A DNA stretch of 64,000 nt from Fagopyrum homotropicum (taxonomy: Eukaryota > Streptophyta > Magnoliopsida > Caryophyllales > Polygonaceae): NCBI GenBank assembly GCA_033239125.1, contig BSWB01000001.1:159611481-159675480 (forward strand), written 5' to 3'. Within the stretch, counting starts at the first letter, position 1. Each line of letters opens with the position of its first letter. Both the position numbers and the translations under genes were made by a program. A model generated the notes under the pieces. That model ran no database searches. It was not told the DNA's origin and worked only from the letters and a program-made list of their open reading frames with translations. Shown here in pieces: positions 23,149-34,488 of the stretch.

Positions 23149-25146
23149 CTAGTGTATTACCCGTGCACCGCACGGGTTTTACTAAATTTTTTTATGTCTT
23201 ATAACTAATTATTATAAGTCTTGAGTTGTCAAAAATGATGATTGTATCATCTTAAAATGTATAAAATAAAATAATTATACATTTAATATTTTATATGTTT
23301 TTTATTTTGTGTTAATTAAAATAATTAAATAAAAACTTATTATTATATGTACATATTCATTAATAAATGTATATAATAAACTATTTTATTAAACATATTT
23401 GACTTTTAAAAAAATTATTACATTTATAAGATGTATAACAAAATACCTATGTTTTATAACCTATATTTTAAAACATTTGGAAATGGGCCATTTTTCAAGA
23501 ACCCAAGCCCATTATAGAAAAAAGAGATATCATCTTCGATAGGTTAGTAGAAAAGAAACCCAGGCCCATTAACAAAATCGGCAAGACAAATCCCAAATAA
23601 TTTTATATTAATGAAAAAAAAAATTTTGGACAGCAAAAAGGGGATATCATCTTCGTCGACCTCACCCAGAAAATGCAAAACCCGAACAACCGAAATGAAC
23701 GAAAAACCTACAGATTATCACTTCTATATTCAGATGAGGGTACTGATCAATGGTTTCAAGCTCGCAGTCCGTCTCAACTAATCCGGTGAGTTTCTATAGA
23801 TCCTTATTACGATATTCAATTTATACAAAACCCTAATTTCCCAAATTTTGTGACTTATAAACAGATATAGACTACAACTCTAATCGAAGGGAATAGGTTA
23901 CTGCTTGTGACTGAATCTGAAGGTAAATTATTACGATGGAATTTCAATCGTTTATAAGGATTCAATTTCTATCTCTTGTTCCCTATGTCGATGTTATATG
24001 TCTATACATTCCAACTTCAAATATATATTAACGAAATTGATTTTTGCAATTCCTTATGGAGATTGGAGCTTTAGGTTATTAGAAAAGAAATAAAGCTTGA
24101 AGATCGAATGTCCCATATGGACTGTCAAACAGATGAGTATTCTCTATCGATTTCTTATGTTTTTGGATGTGTTTTAGCAGTTTATTCATTATACTGATGT
24201 GTTTCAGATGAATGCTATTTAACAAATAAGGATTCCAAGGATGACAGTTGATAAATATCAATATTCATCACACAGTAAAAACCCTTTAGCCAGGTAACTT
24301 ATATGTAGTTATTGAAAGTTTCTTATGATTTGTTCATATTTCATAAATAAAAATCCTATCTATGTCTAAATACTTATGTTTCAAATGAAGGATGACTTCA
24401 TGGATAATTACCTTTATAATAAGATGTGGTATGACGAATCTATATGTGTTCTAATTGTTTCTATATATATATATATATACAGTTTGGCTGTAACATACAG
24501 GATGTATTGACAACAATCTGTAGAACAACTCATCAAGTCAAATAAGATAAGTGTTGTTATTCATAAATAATATGGTTGATATTACTTTAATATATATAAG
24601 ATTCTGATTATTTATCTTATCTAATACATTTGAAATCCTAACATGCAAGGACAACACTTGTTTCATTGGTATATGACTCAAATCTTGGAATTAAAGATCA
24701 CCGGTTGTCACAGGTAAATATCTCTTTCATATATAATTTTAGCAATGTGTAACGAATCATGTTATGTAATTATCATATTATTCTATCATTAGTTAAAACA
24801 GCAATAGGTATATATGCAAAATTATAAATAATAAATAGCAAATACACATGTCTAGGTATTGGAATTACTTGAGAGAAAAATATATAATTATGAAATGAAA
24901 TGACCTTAATAAAACATTAAACTTCTGATTGTTTGTATGAGAGAAATAAATAAATTCTAAATGTCATAAAAACTATATGAAGTTAATACGCCGCTTTGCT
25001 GTCTTATTTCCATATGCTTTGGTGTTGATCTTGGTGTCCATAAGAAGTGGTGACTTAGACCTGAAACCAAAAGTAAATTAGTATTAGATTATCATGTTTG
25101 TGTTATTAGTAATATGATTATTATATTATATTTCAAATTTACAAAA
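23149..25146 (-). mobile_element. Helitron-like insertion in inner Athila 3' region
   Basis: The left edge read on the minus strand is a perfect 8-bp hairpin (ACCCGTGC/GCACGGGT, loop of 3, at 23159-23177) followed 10 bases later by CTAG and then T. This is the classical Helitron 3' terminus. The right edge would then be the 5' end. Read on the minus strand it is 'tcttttgtaaatttg' (25148 back), compatible with the TC start, but it overlaps the 25-bp repeat. No Rep/helicase ORF is present, so it would be non-autonomous. Internal stretches (23460-23960) with 'aagcccattat' and splice-like 'ccggtgagtttc' resemble captured promoter or exon-intron sequence. I cannot identify the source gene. Confidence 0.6.
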
Positions 25147-25171
25147 GAACAACTTTCCTATATTTATAAAA
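25147..25171. repeat. 25-bp direct repeat, right copy
   Basis: Exact copy of 23124-23148, followed by 'tgttttgatc', the resumed Athila sequence. Confidence 0.85.
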
Positions 25172-25343
25172 TGTTTTGATCATGTTGAGTTTTTGAATTC
25201 CAGGAAGTACTCTCTTAGAGTGATCTATGGTAGTTGCACACCATAAAATGTTTTTGGAAGACTTTTTCATTGATTTTCTTGACTTATAATCCATTCTATC
25301 TTATCTTTTATATGAGGAACTTGCTTGGGGACAAGCAAGGGCT

Positions 25344-25354
25344 AAGTATGGGGT
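25344..25354 (+). promoter_or_regulatory. Polypurine tract core, inner Athila
   Basis: AAGTATGGGGT lies four bases before the 3' LTR start (25359), the place for plus-strand priming. Confidence 0.65.
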
Positions 25355-25358
25355 ATTT

Positions 25359-27119
25359 TGATAGCATGAATTATAGTCTATATTTTTAGGTTTGTTTGGA
25401 CGTTTTATCTTTCATAATCTGCATGTTTGTGTGTATAATATGTGATTATACTACCATTTCATCTACCTTTGCGAGAATCGAGGTCTACACCTAGTTTTGT
25501 TGTAATTGCAGGTAAAATGGTACGTTTTGCATCAAAGAAAAGGAGCAAAAGGAGTCATGAGTCATTTAGAGCTACATCCAGGAAGCATAGCCATGGATTA
25601 AAGATTTACTTTGGACCAGTTTTGAGAGATTTCGCATTCAGTTGTGACTCACCTCGGTTGACCGGAGATTCACCTCGACCGAGGTGATCCAGAGACGCCG
25701 ACTCGACCGAGGCGAATACCTAGGACGCGGCGAGAATATTTTATTCTTGGCTGAGATCTTTTAAAATTGGAAAGAGATCTTATATTTTTGGGCTTGGCTC
25801 TTGGAAGGAAGGAGATATGCAGAATCATATATTTTACCTATATTTATGGGAAAATATCTTTCTAAGATTTATTATCTTTGAAGGGTTATTTTCCTATAAA
25901 AAGGGTCGGATTTCCCATAATTCCGGCATCCGCTTAGAGCTGGACATAACGCTATACCGTCGATCGGGGTTTATAACACACAGCAGCAGCCTACTCCAGT
26001 TGGGAGAGATTTGAAGAACCTTTTTGAAGGTTGAAGGAAGGTTGAAGTCCATAGCTTTTATAGCTCTTTGGAGGGTTTTGTAAGATTGTCTTCAATTCCC
26101 TCACTCGTTGTCTTGTCTTATTGGATTGCTATCCAAGGAACGTTTTGTTGTGATATTTGATTCAGTTATTGAAGTCTTTTCATTAAATTCTTCTTTGTTC
26201 AAATATTCACTTTCTTCCATAGATTTTAATACTTTCATTATGATGATGAGTGGCTAATTTCCTTGTGTGATTCTAGGGTGATTGGCTGAAGGTTGTGGGG
26301 AAAACAATGATAGAATAATCTTAGATTCCAGTAGGATCCTGAAAGTTCGAGTCTTTAACCTTAACCCTAAGCATCTCGTTCAGTCGATGAACATCTCGGC
26401 CGGGGTGGAAACTGGCTGACCGAGGTGACTTATCTGATCCATAACTGAGAGTTAAGTGTTAGAGTTTGCCAAATCCTATTCTTATTACACCTTTCCTGGT
26501 TCAAAGCAAGCTTAGGATGAGACTTACCCGGTAATTCCTTAGTTTGTTTACCAACGATCATAAGTGTAGGTAATAAAGGTTTATCCTTTATTGGGGTTTG
26601 AGTGTGCTTCCATTCCATCTTTGTGAGTTAGCCTGAGACTTACCCGGTAAAGGTTGATTCTATTCCCTTAGATGGTATGTTAGTTTGAGGTTATAGTTCT
26701 TTATCTTGATTCCTTGAGACTTACCCGGTAATAGGAGTTACGGTTTAAGATTAGTGTGTAGTGAGACTTACCCGGTGATCTACTCCACTTTAGAAACACC
26801 TTCCCCACGCAAAAATCTCAACTTTGTCCGCTTATCTATAGATCTTGAGTTGGAACCACAACTAGATGCTTTAATCCCTAGAATTGCATGTTTGCTTTAT
26901 TGACTTCTTATTCATCTTTGATTGTGTTAATCGCTCTTGTGGTTAGTATTGACATAAGCACACCGTATTGGCTTTGTTTCACCGAGTCCCTGTGATCGAC
27001 CCCTGGAATTTTCTTGCTTTTACTACGATTGACCCGTACACTACGGGTTCGCATCCTTGTTTTAAGCTTAAGTCTAGGGTTATAAATTTAAAGCTTGCAC
27101 ACACCGTTTGGAGCGAACA
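25359..27119 (+). repeat. Inner Athila 3' LTR
   Basis: 1761 bp. Same length as the 5' LTR at a fixed offset of 11,753 bp. The only differences I found are at 25871 and 27040, both G in the 5' LTR and A here. Confidence 0.95.
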
Positions 27120-27124
27120 GTATC
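27120..27124. repeat. Target site duplication GTATC, right copy (inner Athila)
   Basis: Pairs with 13601-13605. The outer gag resumes immediately. Confidence 0.95.
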
Positions 27125-27980
27125 AATCTCTTCCGGATGAAAAAATCAACACTTGGGAAGAGATGACAACGGAGTTTCTTACTAAGTTCTTTCCCCCTTC
27201 TAAGACCACTGAATTGAGGGGCAAGATCAATGCTTTTATTATGAAGGACAAAGAGAGTTTGTCCAAGTCATGGGAGAGATTTAAGGACCTTTTGTTGGAC
27301 TGCCAACATCATGGGATTCCAAAGATCGAGTTGCTGGAGATATACTTCAAGGGTTTGGATGGACATACTCAATTCAAACTCCAACTACTTTCCGCCGGCA
27401 CTTTCATGGATATGCCGATAGATGAAGCTTGAGATTTCATTGAAAAGCAAGCTTTACACATGGAGAAATACTCCCATCAAAGAGTTGAAGATGGAGCAAG
27501 GAGAGTTAGCTTCCAAGACACATCATCAAATGGAGCTCAACTCACCTCGCTTAGCAAAGAAGTGAAAGCATTGAAGGAGCTTTTAGTAGCTCAAACGAAG
27601 AAGGAGCAAGATGGTGGGTACCAAGGAAGAAACAACTATCAAGGGCAGCGGAACAACAATTACAACAACAACAACAACAACATAAACTCCAACAATAACA
27701 ATTGGATATCTAATTAAAAAAATTCCGGTAACACTTATTCTCATGCTGAAAATGCTCTTAACGCCCCCTCTTCTTCTACTCCATTGAGAAGCCAAGAGCC
27801 TACATCAAGCTCGTCCTGGAGGCAATATTGATCAAGCTCAACGCTATGGAGACGTCTATGAATTTATTTTCGAAGGCACAAAAAGCCTTAGAATAACAAT
27901 TTTTCAACAAGGCGAATGAAGCGCCGAGGGATCCTGGGAAGCTCCCAGCAAGAACAGAGAGCAACCCAAAAGGACATATC
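27125..27980 (+). pseudogene. Outer Athila gag, 3' part (broken)
   Basis: Continues the gag core after the insertion ('EFLTKFFPPSKTTELRGK', 'GLDGHTQFKLQLLSAGTF'). Stops occur at about 27430 (TGA where tryptophan is expected), at 27715 after an Asn-rich tract, and near 27830. An open frame that begins upstream in the LTR at 26968 is a fusion created by the insertion, not a gene start. Confidence 0.88.
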
Positions 27981-29225
27981 ATGGCTATTACAACACGCAA
28001 TGGATTAAAGACTGCAGGTCCAGTACCTCGGTCGAGCCCCGACCAGATGAGGAACACCTCGGACCATGATCAGACGAGGAACAACTCAGTCGAGGTGCCA
28101 ACCGAGATGGAGCCCCAGAAAGTGAAAGAAAAATCTGAAGTTTATGCTCCACGTCCTGCTTATAAACCACCACTCCCATTTCCTCAGTCAAGGGCGATGG
28201 CACATCTAGACAAGCACTTTGGTAAGTTTCTAGACCTTATGAATAAGCTACATATTAACATTCCTTTCATTGATGCCATTCTAGGGATGCCCGCCTATGA
28301 GAAGTTTCTGAAAGAGATCCTATCAAGGAAGAGAAAGCTGGAGGATTTTTGTGAAGTAAGGATGACATCTAGATCTTCGGAGCTCATTCAAATCATGAAG
28401 GAGAAGATGTCACCTAAATTGAGAGACCCCGATTCATTTTGCATTCCCATTCAAGTTGGGGATGTAACTTATGATGCATTATGTGATCTAGGAGCTAGCG
28501 TGAGCATCATCCCGCTGGAGCTATGCGAGAAAGTCGGACTTGGAGAGCCCAAGCCGGTGAAGATGGCGTTATACATGGCGGATCGCTCCATTACCCGTCC
28601 CATGGGTATTTTGGAGGATGTTCTCACCAAGTTAGGTAATTTCTACATACCTATAGACTTTGTTGTGCTTGAAACTCCCGCAGAATATCACATTCCCATC
28701 ATTCTCAAGAGACCATTTCTAGCAACTTCGGGTTGCAACGTGGATTGTAAGAACGCCAAGTTGAAATTCAACATTGGTGGCGATCATGTGGAGTTTGAAT
28801 TACTTGCTTCAATGAAGGGAGAGCCGTTGGAAGATGACATCTTCAACATCTATGATGAAGAAGATTCGCGAGAATTGGTGAGCTCTATCCTTATTAAAGA
28901 TCCTCTTGAGAAAGTTCTAAGTTTTAGTTTAATGGAGGAAGTTATAAATGTCTTTTGTGATGTAGATGTGCAAAGCTTGAAAGCATTGGAAGCAGATCCA
29001 AGAACTAGATTTGATAAATTGATTCAGGAGAAGAAAAACACGTTAGGTTTTGGTCCCAGTTACAGTACCTCGATCGAGGCACTTTCTGGAACAAGCGAGG
29101 TGTTCTTATCTGAAGAACATTTCGGTCACCCACTTCGGATCTCGACCAAGATAGCAAGCGAGATGATGTCAGCTGGGACTTCTGAAAGTCCAGTTCTTCG
29201 ATCTAAATCCACTTCACTGGAATGA
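27981..29225 (+). pseudogene. Outer Athila protease region
   Basis: Open for 414 codons. Contains 'AHLDKHFGKFLDLMNKLHIN', the active site 'ALCDLGASVSIIPLE' and 'PIILKRPFLATSGCNVDC'. Highly similar to the inner protease. It stops at 29225, before RT, so the Gag-Pol frame is interrupted. Confidence 0.85.
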
Positions 29226-30790
29226 GAAGGCACATATCCACCTCAAAAAGCACCCACAGTCCTGGAGCTTAAACCACTTCCGAGTCACTTGAGTTATGCT
29301 TTCCTTGGTCCGGATTCTACTTATCCCGTTATTGTTAGTGCCTCTCTTTCTAAAATTGAATTGTCTAAACAGATGCATGTTCTGAAGAAACATAGAAAGG
29401 CTTTGGGTTATACTATTGATGATATGTTGGTATTAAGCCTTCTTTTTGCATGCTTAAGATACTAATGGAGGACGATCATAAGACTTCACGGGAACCACAA
29501 AGACAGTTAAATCCGATCATGAAAGAGGTTGTGAAGAAGGAGATTCTTAAGTTATTGGATGCATGTATCATATTTCCCATATCAGATAGCAAGTGGGTGA
29601 GCCCGGTGCATGTAGTTCCCAAGAAAGGAGGGATGACCATTGTGACAAACAAGAACAACGAGTTGATTCCTACTAGGACCGTTATGGGCTGGAGGATGTG
29701 CATTGATTATAGGAAGCTGAACGTGGCCACTCGAAAGGACAACTTCCCGCTCCCCTTCATCGACCAAATGCTTGAACGGTTAGCTCAACACTCCCATTTT
29801 TGCTATTTAGATGGTTATAGTGGCTTCTTTTAGATTCCTATCCATCCGGATGATCAAGAGAAGACCACTTTCACTTGTCCATGGGGGACATTCGTTTATC
29901 GGAGGATGTCATTCGGATTGTGTAACGCACCTGCTACTTTTCAGCACTGTTACGTTGTATGATGGTTATATTTTCCGAGTATATAGAGGATCTCATGGAG
30001 GTATTTATAGATGACTTTTCGGTGTATGGTTCCTCTTTTGATAATTGTTTGGCTAACCTTTCTCTAGTGCTACAATGTTGTGAAGACACTAATCTTGTTT
30101 TGACTTGGGAGAAGTGTCACTTTATGATTAGCGAAGGAAATGTTCTAGGCCACCTCGTTTCCAACCGAGGTATTGAGGTCGATCGAGCTAAGATTGAGAC
30201 TATTGAGAAACTTCCTCCCCCATGTTCTGTTAAGGATGTGCGGAGTTTTCTCGGGCATGCAGGTTTCTACAGGAGGTTCATCAAGGATTTCTCTAAAATC
30301 TCTAAACCGCTCACTAATCTTTTGAATAAAGATGCTATTTTTGAGTTTTCGCAGGAATGCCTTGATGCTTTTTACAGGATAAAGGAAGCGTTGATTACCG
30401 CTCCTATCATTCAACCTCCCGATTGGACCTTGTCCTTTGAGATCATGTGTGATGTTAGGGATGTGGCCTTAGGAGCGGTACTTGGACAAAAGAAGGATGG
30501 CCGGACCAACGCCATTTACTATGCTAGCAAGACGCTAGATGAAGCTCAACTGAACTACGCCACCACCGAAAAAGAGCTTTTGGCAGTTGTTTGTGCTTTT
30601 GAGAAATTTCGCTCTTACTTAGTGGGAGCGAAAGTTATTGTTTACACTGACCACGTAGCTATTCGCTACTTGCTAGCTAAAAAAGATGCAAAGCCGCGCC
30701 TTATTCGTTGGATTCTCTTGCTTTAAGAGTTTGACTTAGAGATTCGCGATAAGAAGGGATTCGAGAATTCTGTTGCGGATCACCTCATCC
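29226..30790 (+). pseudogene. Outer Athila reverse transcriptase and RNase H (broken)
   Basis: RT fingers and palm ('PIMKEVVKKEILKLLDACII', 'GWRMCIDYRKLN', 'HFCYLDGYSGFF', 'CPWGTFVYRRMSFGLCNAPA') are interrupted by a TAG near 29831 and a frame change around 29950. The catalytic 'FIDDFSVYG' and connection ('VRSFLGHAGFYRRFIKDFSK') continue in 29959-30726. RNase H follows ('TTEKELLAVVCAFEKFRSYL', 'VYTDHVAIRYLLAKKD'). A TAA at 30724 precedes 'EFDLEIRDKKGFENSVADHL', the normal end of RNase H. Integrase should follow but does not: sequence passes directly to the extra ORF's leader. Confidence 0.9.
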
Positions 30791-30852
30791 GGCTACTTTT
30801 CACCTCGCTCGAGAAGGATGACCTAGGGCAACCGAGGTGTTCATCCAGAAAA

Positions 30853-32252
30853 ATGAGCAACATATCAGATCGTCAGTTGGCCTTGAGAGACAAACCTAGC
30901 ACTTCACATCAGTCTTCCCCTTCCTCTGCTTCTCAGTTTTCCATTCTGGTGATCCACGAGCGACACTAGAAGGACTATGATCGCATTTGCGGGCACCCGA
31001 TCGTTGCCCCGCGTTTTCTTCACGTTGATGCCTTTGAGTGCCTCCATGTGGTGGAGGACTTGAAGAAGATGATCTCCATGGTTGGTCTGGAGGAGTTAAT
31101 GGATATTAAAGCACCGGCTTATCTGGAGCCGACATTGGAGTTTGTGAGTTCGGTGACTTACGTGCCGGAGCGTCAAGGAATCAAGCATCGACTATTGAAC
31201 AGGAACTACGTTGTTCCTATGGATCAGTTTAGGGAGATATTCGGCTTTCCTACACCGACAGTGACAAATTTTCCCTCCTGAGCGGTGGCTCGGAGTTTCT
31301 GGGGCGAGATAGCCCATGTGACGGACCATAGTGACAGGTGGCGGCCCGGAGATTCCCGGGAGCGCATCATTTTCCATCTTGCTTTCCACCTTGCTCACCG
31401 GATTTTCAACGAGACTCTTCTGGCGCGTACTGAGACACCCCAAAAGGTCTAACAGGGGGAGCTTTTGAGTTTGTTATGTATGGTGACTGGGGGAGTGCCA
31501 GACTTTGCTGCCATGCTGACAGATGACCTACACAAGATAAAGGAGAAGTCGAAGGGCGATATCTGTTGTGGTGGGATGGTGACCCATATCGCCACTTCCA
31601 TGGGCTTGGACTTATCTAGTTGTACGGTTGTTGCGGCTACGAAGCCGCTGGGACTGGAGGAGATGATCACCCGCCGTATTCTAGTTCCCCGTGGCCTTGA
31701 CACACCCTACATTTTCATGCCATGGGAGACGACAACTCCACATGGCATTATGTGGTCATCTCAGTTTTATGTTTTTGATCATCAATATTGTCTGCTGCTT
31801 GGTTCCCTTACATGTAGGATGCTGGAGATGCAGCTGATGATGATGATGAGGGGTATGGAGGAGCTGCTATGGAGACCGGTACTGACACCGGCGGAACTAG
31901 TGCTCCCGTTGTTGACCTTGATGATGAGGCGACAAAGGATGAGAGAACAGCATCACCACCACCGCCACCTCACCGCAGATCCCGCCGATTTAGAGATCCC
32001 GAGGCCCACCGGAGGATTGATGATCTCACTAACCAGATGATAGATGCATACGCATCCCTAACAGTTGACATCACTGAGCGCTTCGCTGAGGAGCGCCGAC
32101 ACATTGAGGGATAGACACATCAGATGGAGGAGAGCCAACACTTCACCAGACGGATGATGGAGATCCAACATCAGCAGGTTATGGGATATCCTTTTGATCC
32201 ATCCCAGCATCCCTACATTCCACATCCACCACCGCCAGCTGACGAGGACTAG
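30853..32252 (+). pseudogene. Outer Athila extra ORF (ATHILA ORF-1 family, broken)
   Basis: The ATG at 30853 ('MSNISDRQLALRD') opens a homologue of the inner ORF: 'PAYLEPTLEFVSS', 'NRNYVVPMDQFREIFGF', 'GDICCGGMVTHIATSMGLDL', 'EMITRRILVPRGL'. In-frame stops lie near 30967 (TAG), 31279 (TGA) and 31450 (TAA). A frame change occurs after 31800 and the proline-rich tail ends at about 32252. Confidence 0.88.
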
Positions 32253-33316
32253 AGCTTCATGGATTTTCTTTATTTATTATGCAATTCAGCTAGGTCTGGT
32301 AAGTATTTTGTTTCTAGACTTATATTTGACCCATTGGGACAATGTGTCCCAAGTATGGGGTATTTGGATGTATTTATATGATTTACTTGACTATGACTTG
32401 TATGACTCTTGGATATTATCGTTTATTCTGCTCTATGTGCTTATCTGTCATTACATGCATACCTACAGGTTTCTGTTTGAAAAAAACGTCAAAAACTGGT
32501 TTGAAAAAAAAAAAAATTTATGCCTCGACCGAGACGTTCATGGCCGATCGAGGATGAACACCTCGGATGACGCCAGAACACCTCGACCGAGGTGGCTTTT
32601 AACTGAAAGATTTTCGAAACGTTTTTGTGTTTCTTCTCTAGATATGACCTCGATGATGATTCTATTTGCAGAATGGTTTTGAAATCTTTATATGCTCGAA
32701 AGGTTTTATGATATGTTTAAGTTGCAAAATGCTTTGTTTGAAATTCTAGCATGTTTAATACGTTGTTTTTACCAATATTATGTTGGATTTGAAGGTTGAC
32801 ACCACATGATGAGTTCTATCACATTCTTCATGGGATAATTAAGGCAATTCATTCTCTCTTCTTCTTCTTCTTCTTGAACATGCTTGGCCCCTCATATACA
32901 TATTTGCCCCCTTTACATATCCGGGAATTTGGAAGCAAGTGATGAAAAGCAAGTGAAGTGAAGTTGAGACCTTGGCTGAAATGTTAGAAAAAAACAATTA
33001 GGTTTGGAGACGTTGATCTTGATGATGAGTAACTCGGCACCATTCACATATCCAGGTGTTTGTGTCTTGCCAAAGTCGGATTGATCGATAGTCCTAACGG
33101 GTCATGGTCTGTGCATCAAGGGTTTGAGGCATCTCGAGGAATTGATGATTGCTAATCTCCCAGGCTTCGGTTATTGTGCACCCTTGTCCATGCATCCCAA
33201 AAAGTAAAGTAAAGTAAAATAAGCAAATCTTATTGGGGGAAGATGTTGAGATTCAAAGAAAGTGAAGTAAGATCCTATTCCCGGATTCTAGTACCCTATA
33301 TACATCCCACCCTGAC
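32253..33316. other. Outer Athila 3' untranslated region
   Basis: Colinear with 21851-23000 of the inner copy, including the internal purine motif AAGTATGGGGT (32351-32361) and CG-rich motifs (32522-32595). It ends abruptly at a deletion that removes the polypurine tract and the start of the 3' LTR. Confidence 0.75.
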
Positions 33317-34483
33317 GGTTTGGTTTTGTTGTCTTTTCTGATTGTGATCATCTTTGGATCAACCATTCTCTAAAGGAAGTTTAAAGGAAGTTTAAAGGAA
33401 GTTTGAAGGTTCAAGATCAAGGAAGGAAGAAATCAAGTTTGAAGTTGGCTTTGAAGGAAGTTTGTAAGATTTTCTTAGTCAGTTTGGTTTTGTTGTCTTT
33501 TTTGATTGTATTGAGGAACACTGATTTTTTGTTTGTTTGATTCAGTTATTGAGACCTTTGCGTTAAGGTTTTCTTGTTTGAATATTGGTTCATTTCTCAT
33601 ATATTTGATTATTGTTATCATGATGATTGTTGGATAAGTTCTTTATGCGATTCTAGGGTGATTGACTGAAAGTTGTGGGAAAGACGATGAAAGAATGAAC
33701 CTTTATCCCAATGGACCCTGAAAGCTCGAGCCTTTACCTTAGCAGACGAACACCTCGGTCATAGAACATCTCGACCGGGATGAGATATAACTGAGCGATA
33801 TGAGACCTTTCCTGATCCTTATCTGAGTTGAGGTTTCAGTTTGTCAAATCCTATCCTTGTTATACCTTTCCCGGTTCAACGCAAGCCTAGGATGAGACTT
33901 ACCCGGTGATTCCTTTGTTTGTATACCCAATATCATGAGTGTAGGTATTAAAGGTTTATCCTTTATTGGGGTTTGAGTGTGCCTTCATCCCATCTTTGAG
34001 AGTTAGCCTGAGACTTACCCGGTAAAGGTTGATTCTATCCCCTTGGGTGGTGTGTTGATTTAAGATTATAGTTCCTTTCCTTAGTACCTTGAGACTTATC
34101 CGGTGAGAGGATCTTTGGTTTGGGATAGTGAGTAGTGAAACTTACCCGGTGATCTATTCCCACCTTAGAAACACCTTTCCTTTGCAAACCTCAGTTTTGT
34201 CCACGTTATCCTTTGAGATCTTGAGTCGGAACCACAACTGGATGCTTTAATCTCTAGAATCCGCATTCCCTTTACCTGATTATTACATCATCTTTGATAG
34301 CTTTTCTTTGTTCCGTGTTTGTTATTGACAATCTGAATTACCGATCTTTGTTTCACCATAGTTCTTGTGTTCGACCCTGAAATTCTTGCTTTTATTACAA
34401 TCGATCCGTACACTGCGAGTTTACTATTTGCAATTATTCTTGGTATAAATATTAAAGCTTGCACACACCTTTTGGAGCGAACA
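33317..34483 (+). repeat. Outer Athila 3' LTR, 5'-truncated and rearranged
   Basis: About the first 615 bp of the LTR are missing. The piece opens with a fragment equivalent to 1613-1640 ('ggtttggttttgttgtctttt'), then jumps back to the part equivalent to about 1480 ('ggatcaaccattctct') and continues to the end 'gagcgaaca'. So a deletion was accompanied by a small duplication. Divergence from the 5' LTR is visible in most lines. Confidence 0.85.
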
Positions 34484-34488
34484 CTTGA
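34484..34488. repeat. Target site duplication CTTGA, right copy (outer Athila)
   Basis: Pairs with 861-865. Confidence 0.9.

Larger units (their letters stand above)
13606..27119 (+). mobile_element. Inner, very young Athila element (lacks RT and RNase H)
   Basis: 13,514 bp, flanked by GTATC. Both LTRs are 1761 bp with no indel between them. By eye I noticed only two substitutions (14118 G against 25871 A; 15287 G against 27040 A). It has a perfect primer site, gag, protease, integrase, the Athila extra ORF, a long 3' untranslated part and a purine tract. The RT/RNase H block is absent, the protease frame running straight into sequence that normally precedes integrase. Frameshifts and stops are present in gag, integrase and the extra ORF. 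With such young LTRs, it must have been copied using proteins from another element. Confidence 0.95.
866..34483 (+). mobile_element. Outer Athila-type Ty3/Gypsy retrotransposon (host of two later insertions)
   Basis: The boundaries are set by the CTTGA duplications and by LTRs running from TG to CA. In order it has a 5' LTR split by a CACTA element, a tRNA-Asp-type primer site, gag split by a younger Athila copy, an aspartic protease region, RT and RNase H, the Athila extra ORF and a 5'-truncated 3' LTR. The integrase region is missing. Without the insertions the element is about 9.9 kb. Many stops and frameshifts, plus obvious LTR divergence (different substitutions in most lines compared), mark it as old and dead. 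Assignment to Athila rests on the primer site, the gag and protease sequences shared with the inner copy, and the ATHILA ORF-1 domain. Confidence 0.93.

Noticed and set aside
24440..24485. TA microsatellite near 24464-24480
   Set aside because: Short simple repeat with no further structure.
26968..27432. Long open frame with gag-like C-terminus
   Set aside because: It starts inside the inner 3' LTR and crosses the insertion point into the outer gag. A fusion created by insertion, not a gene.
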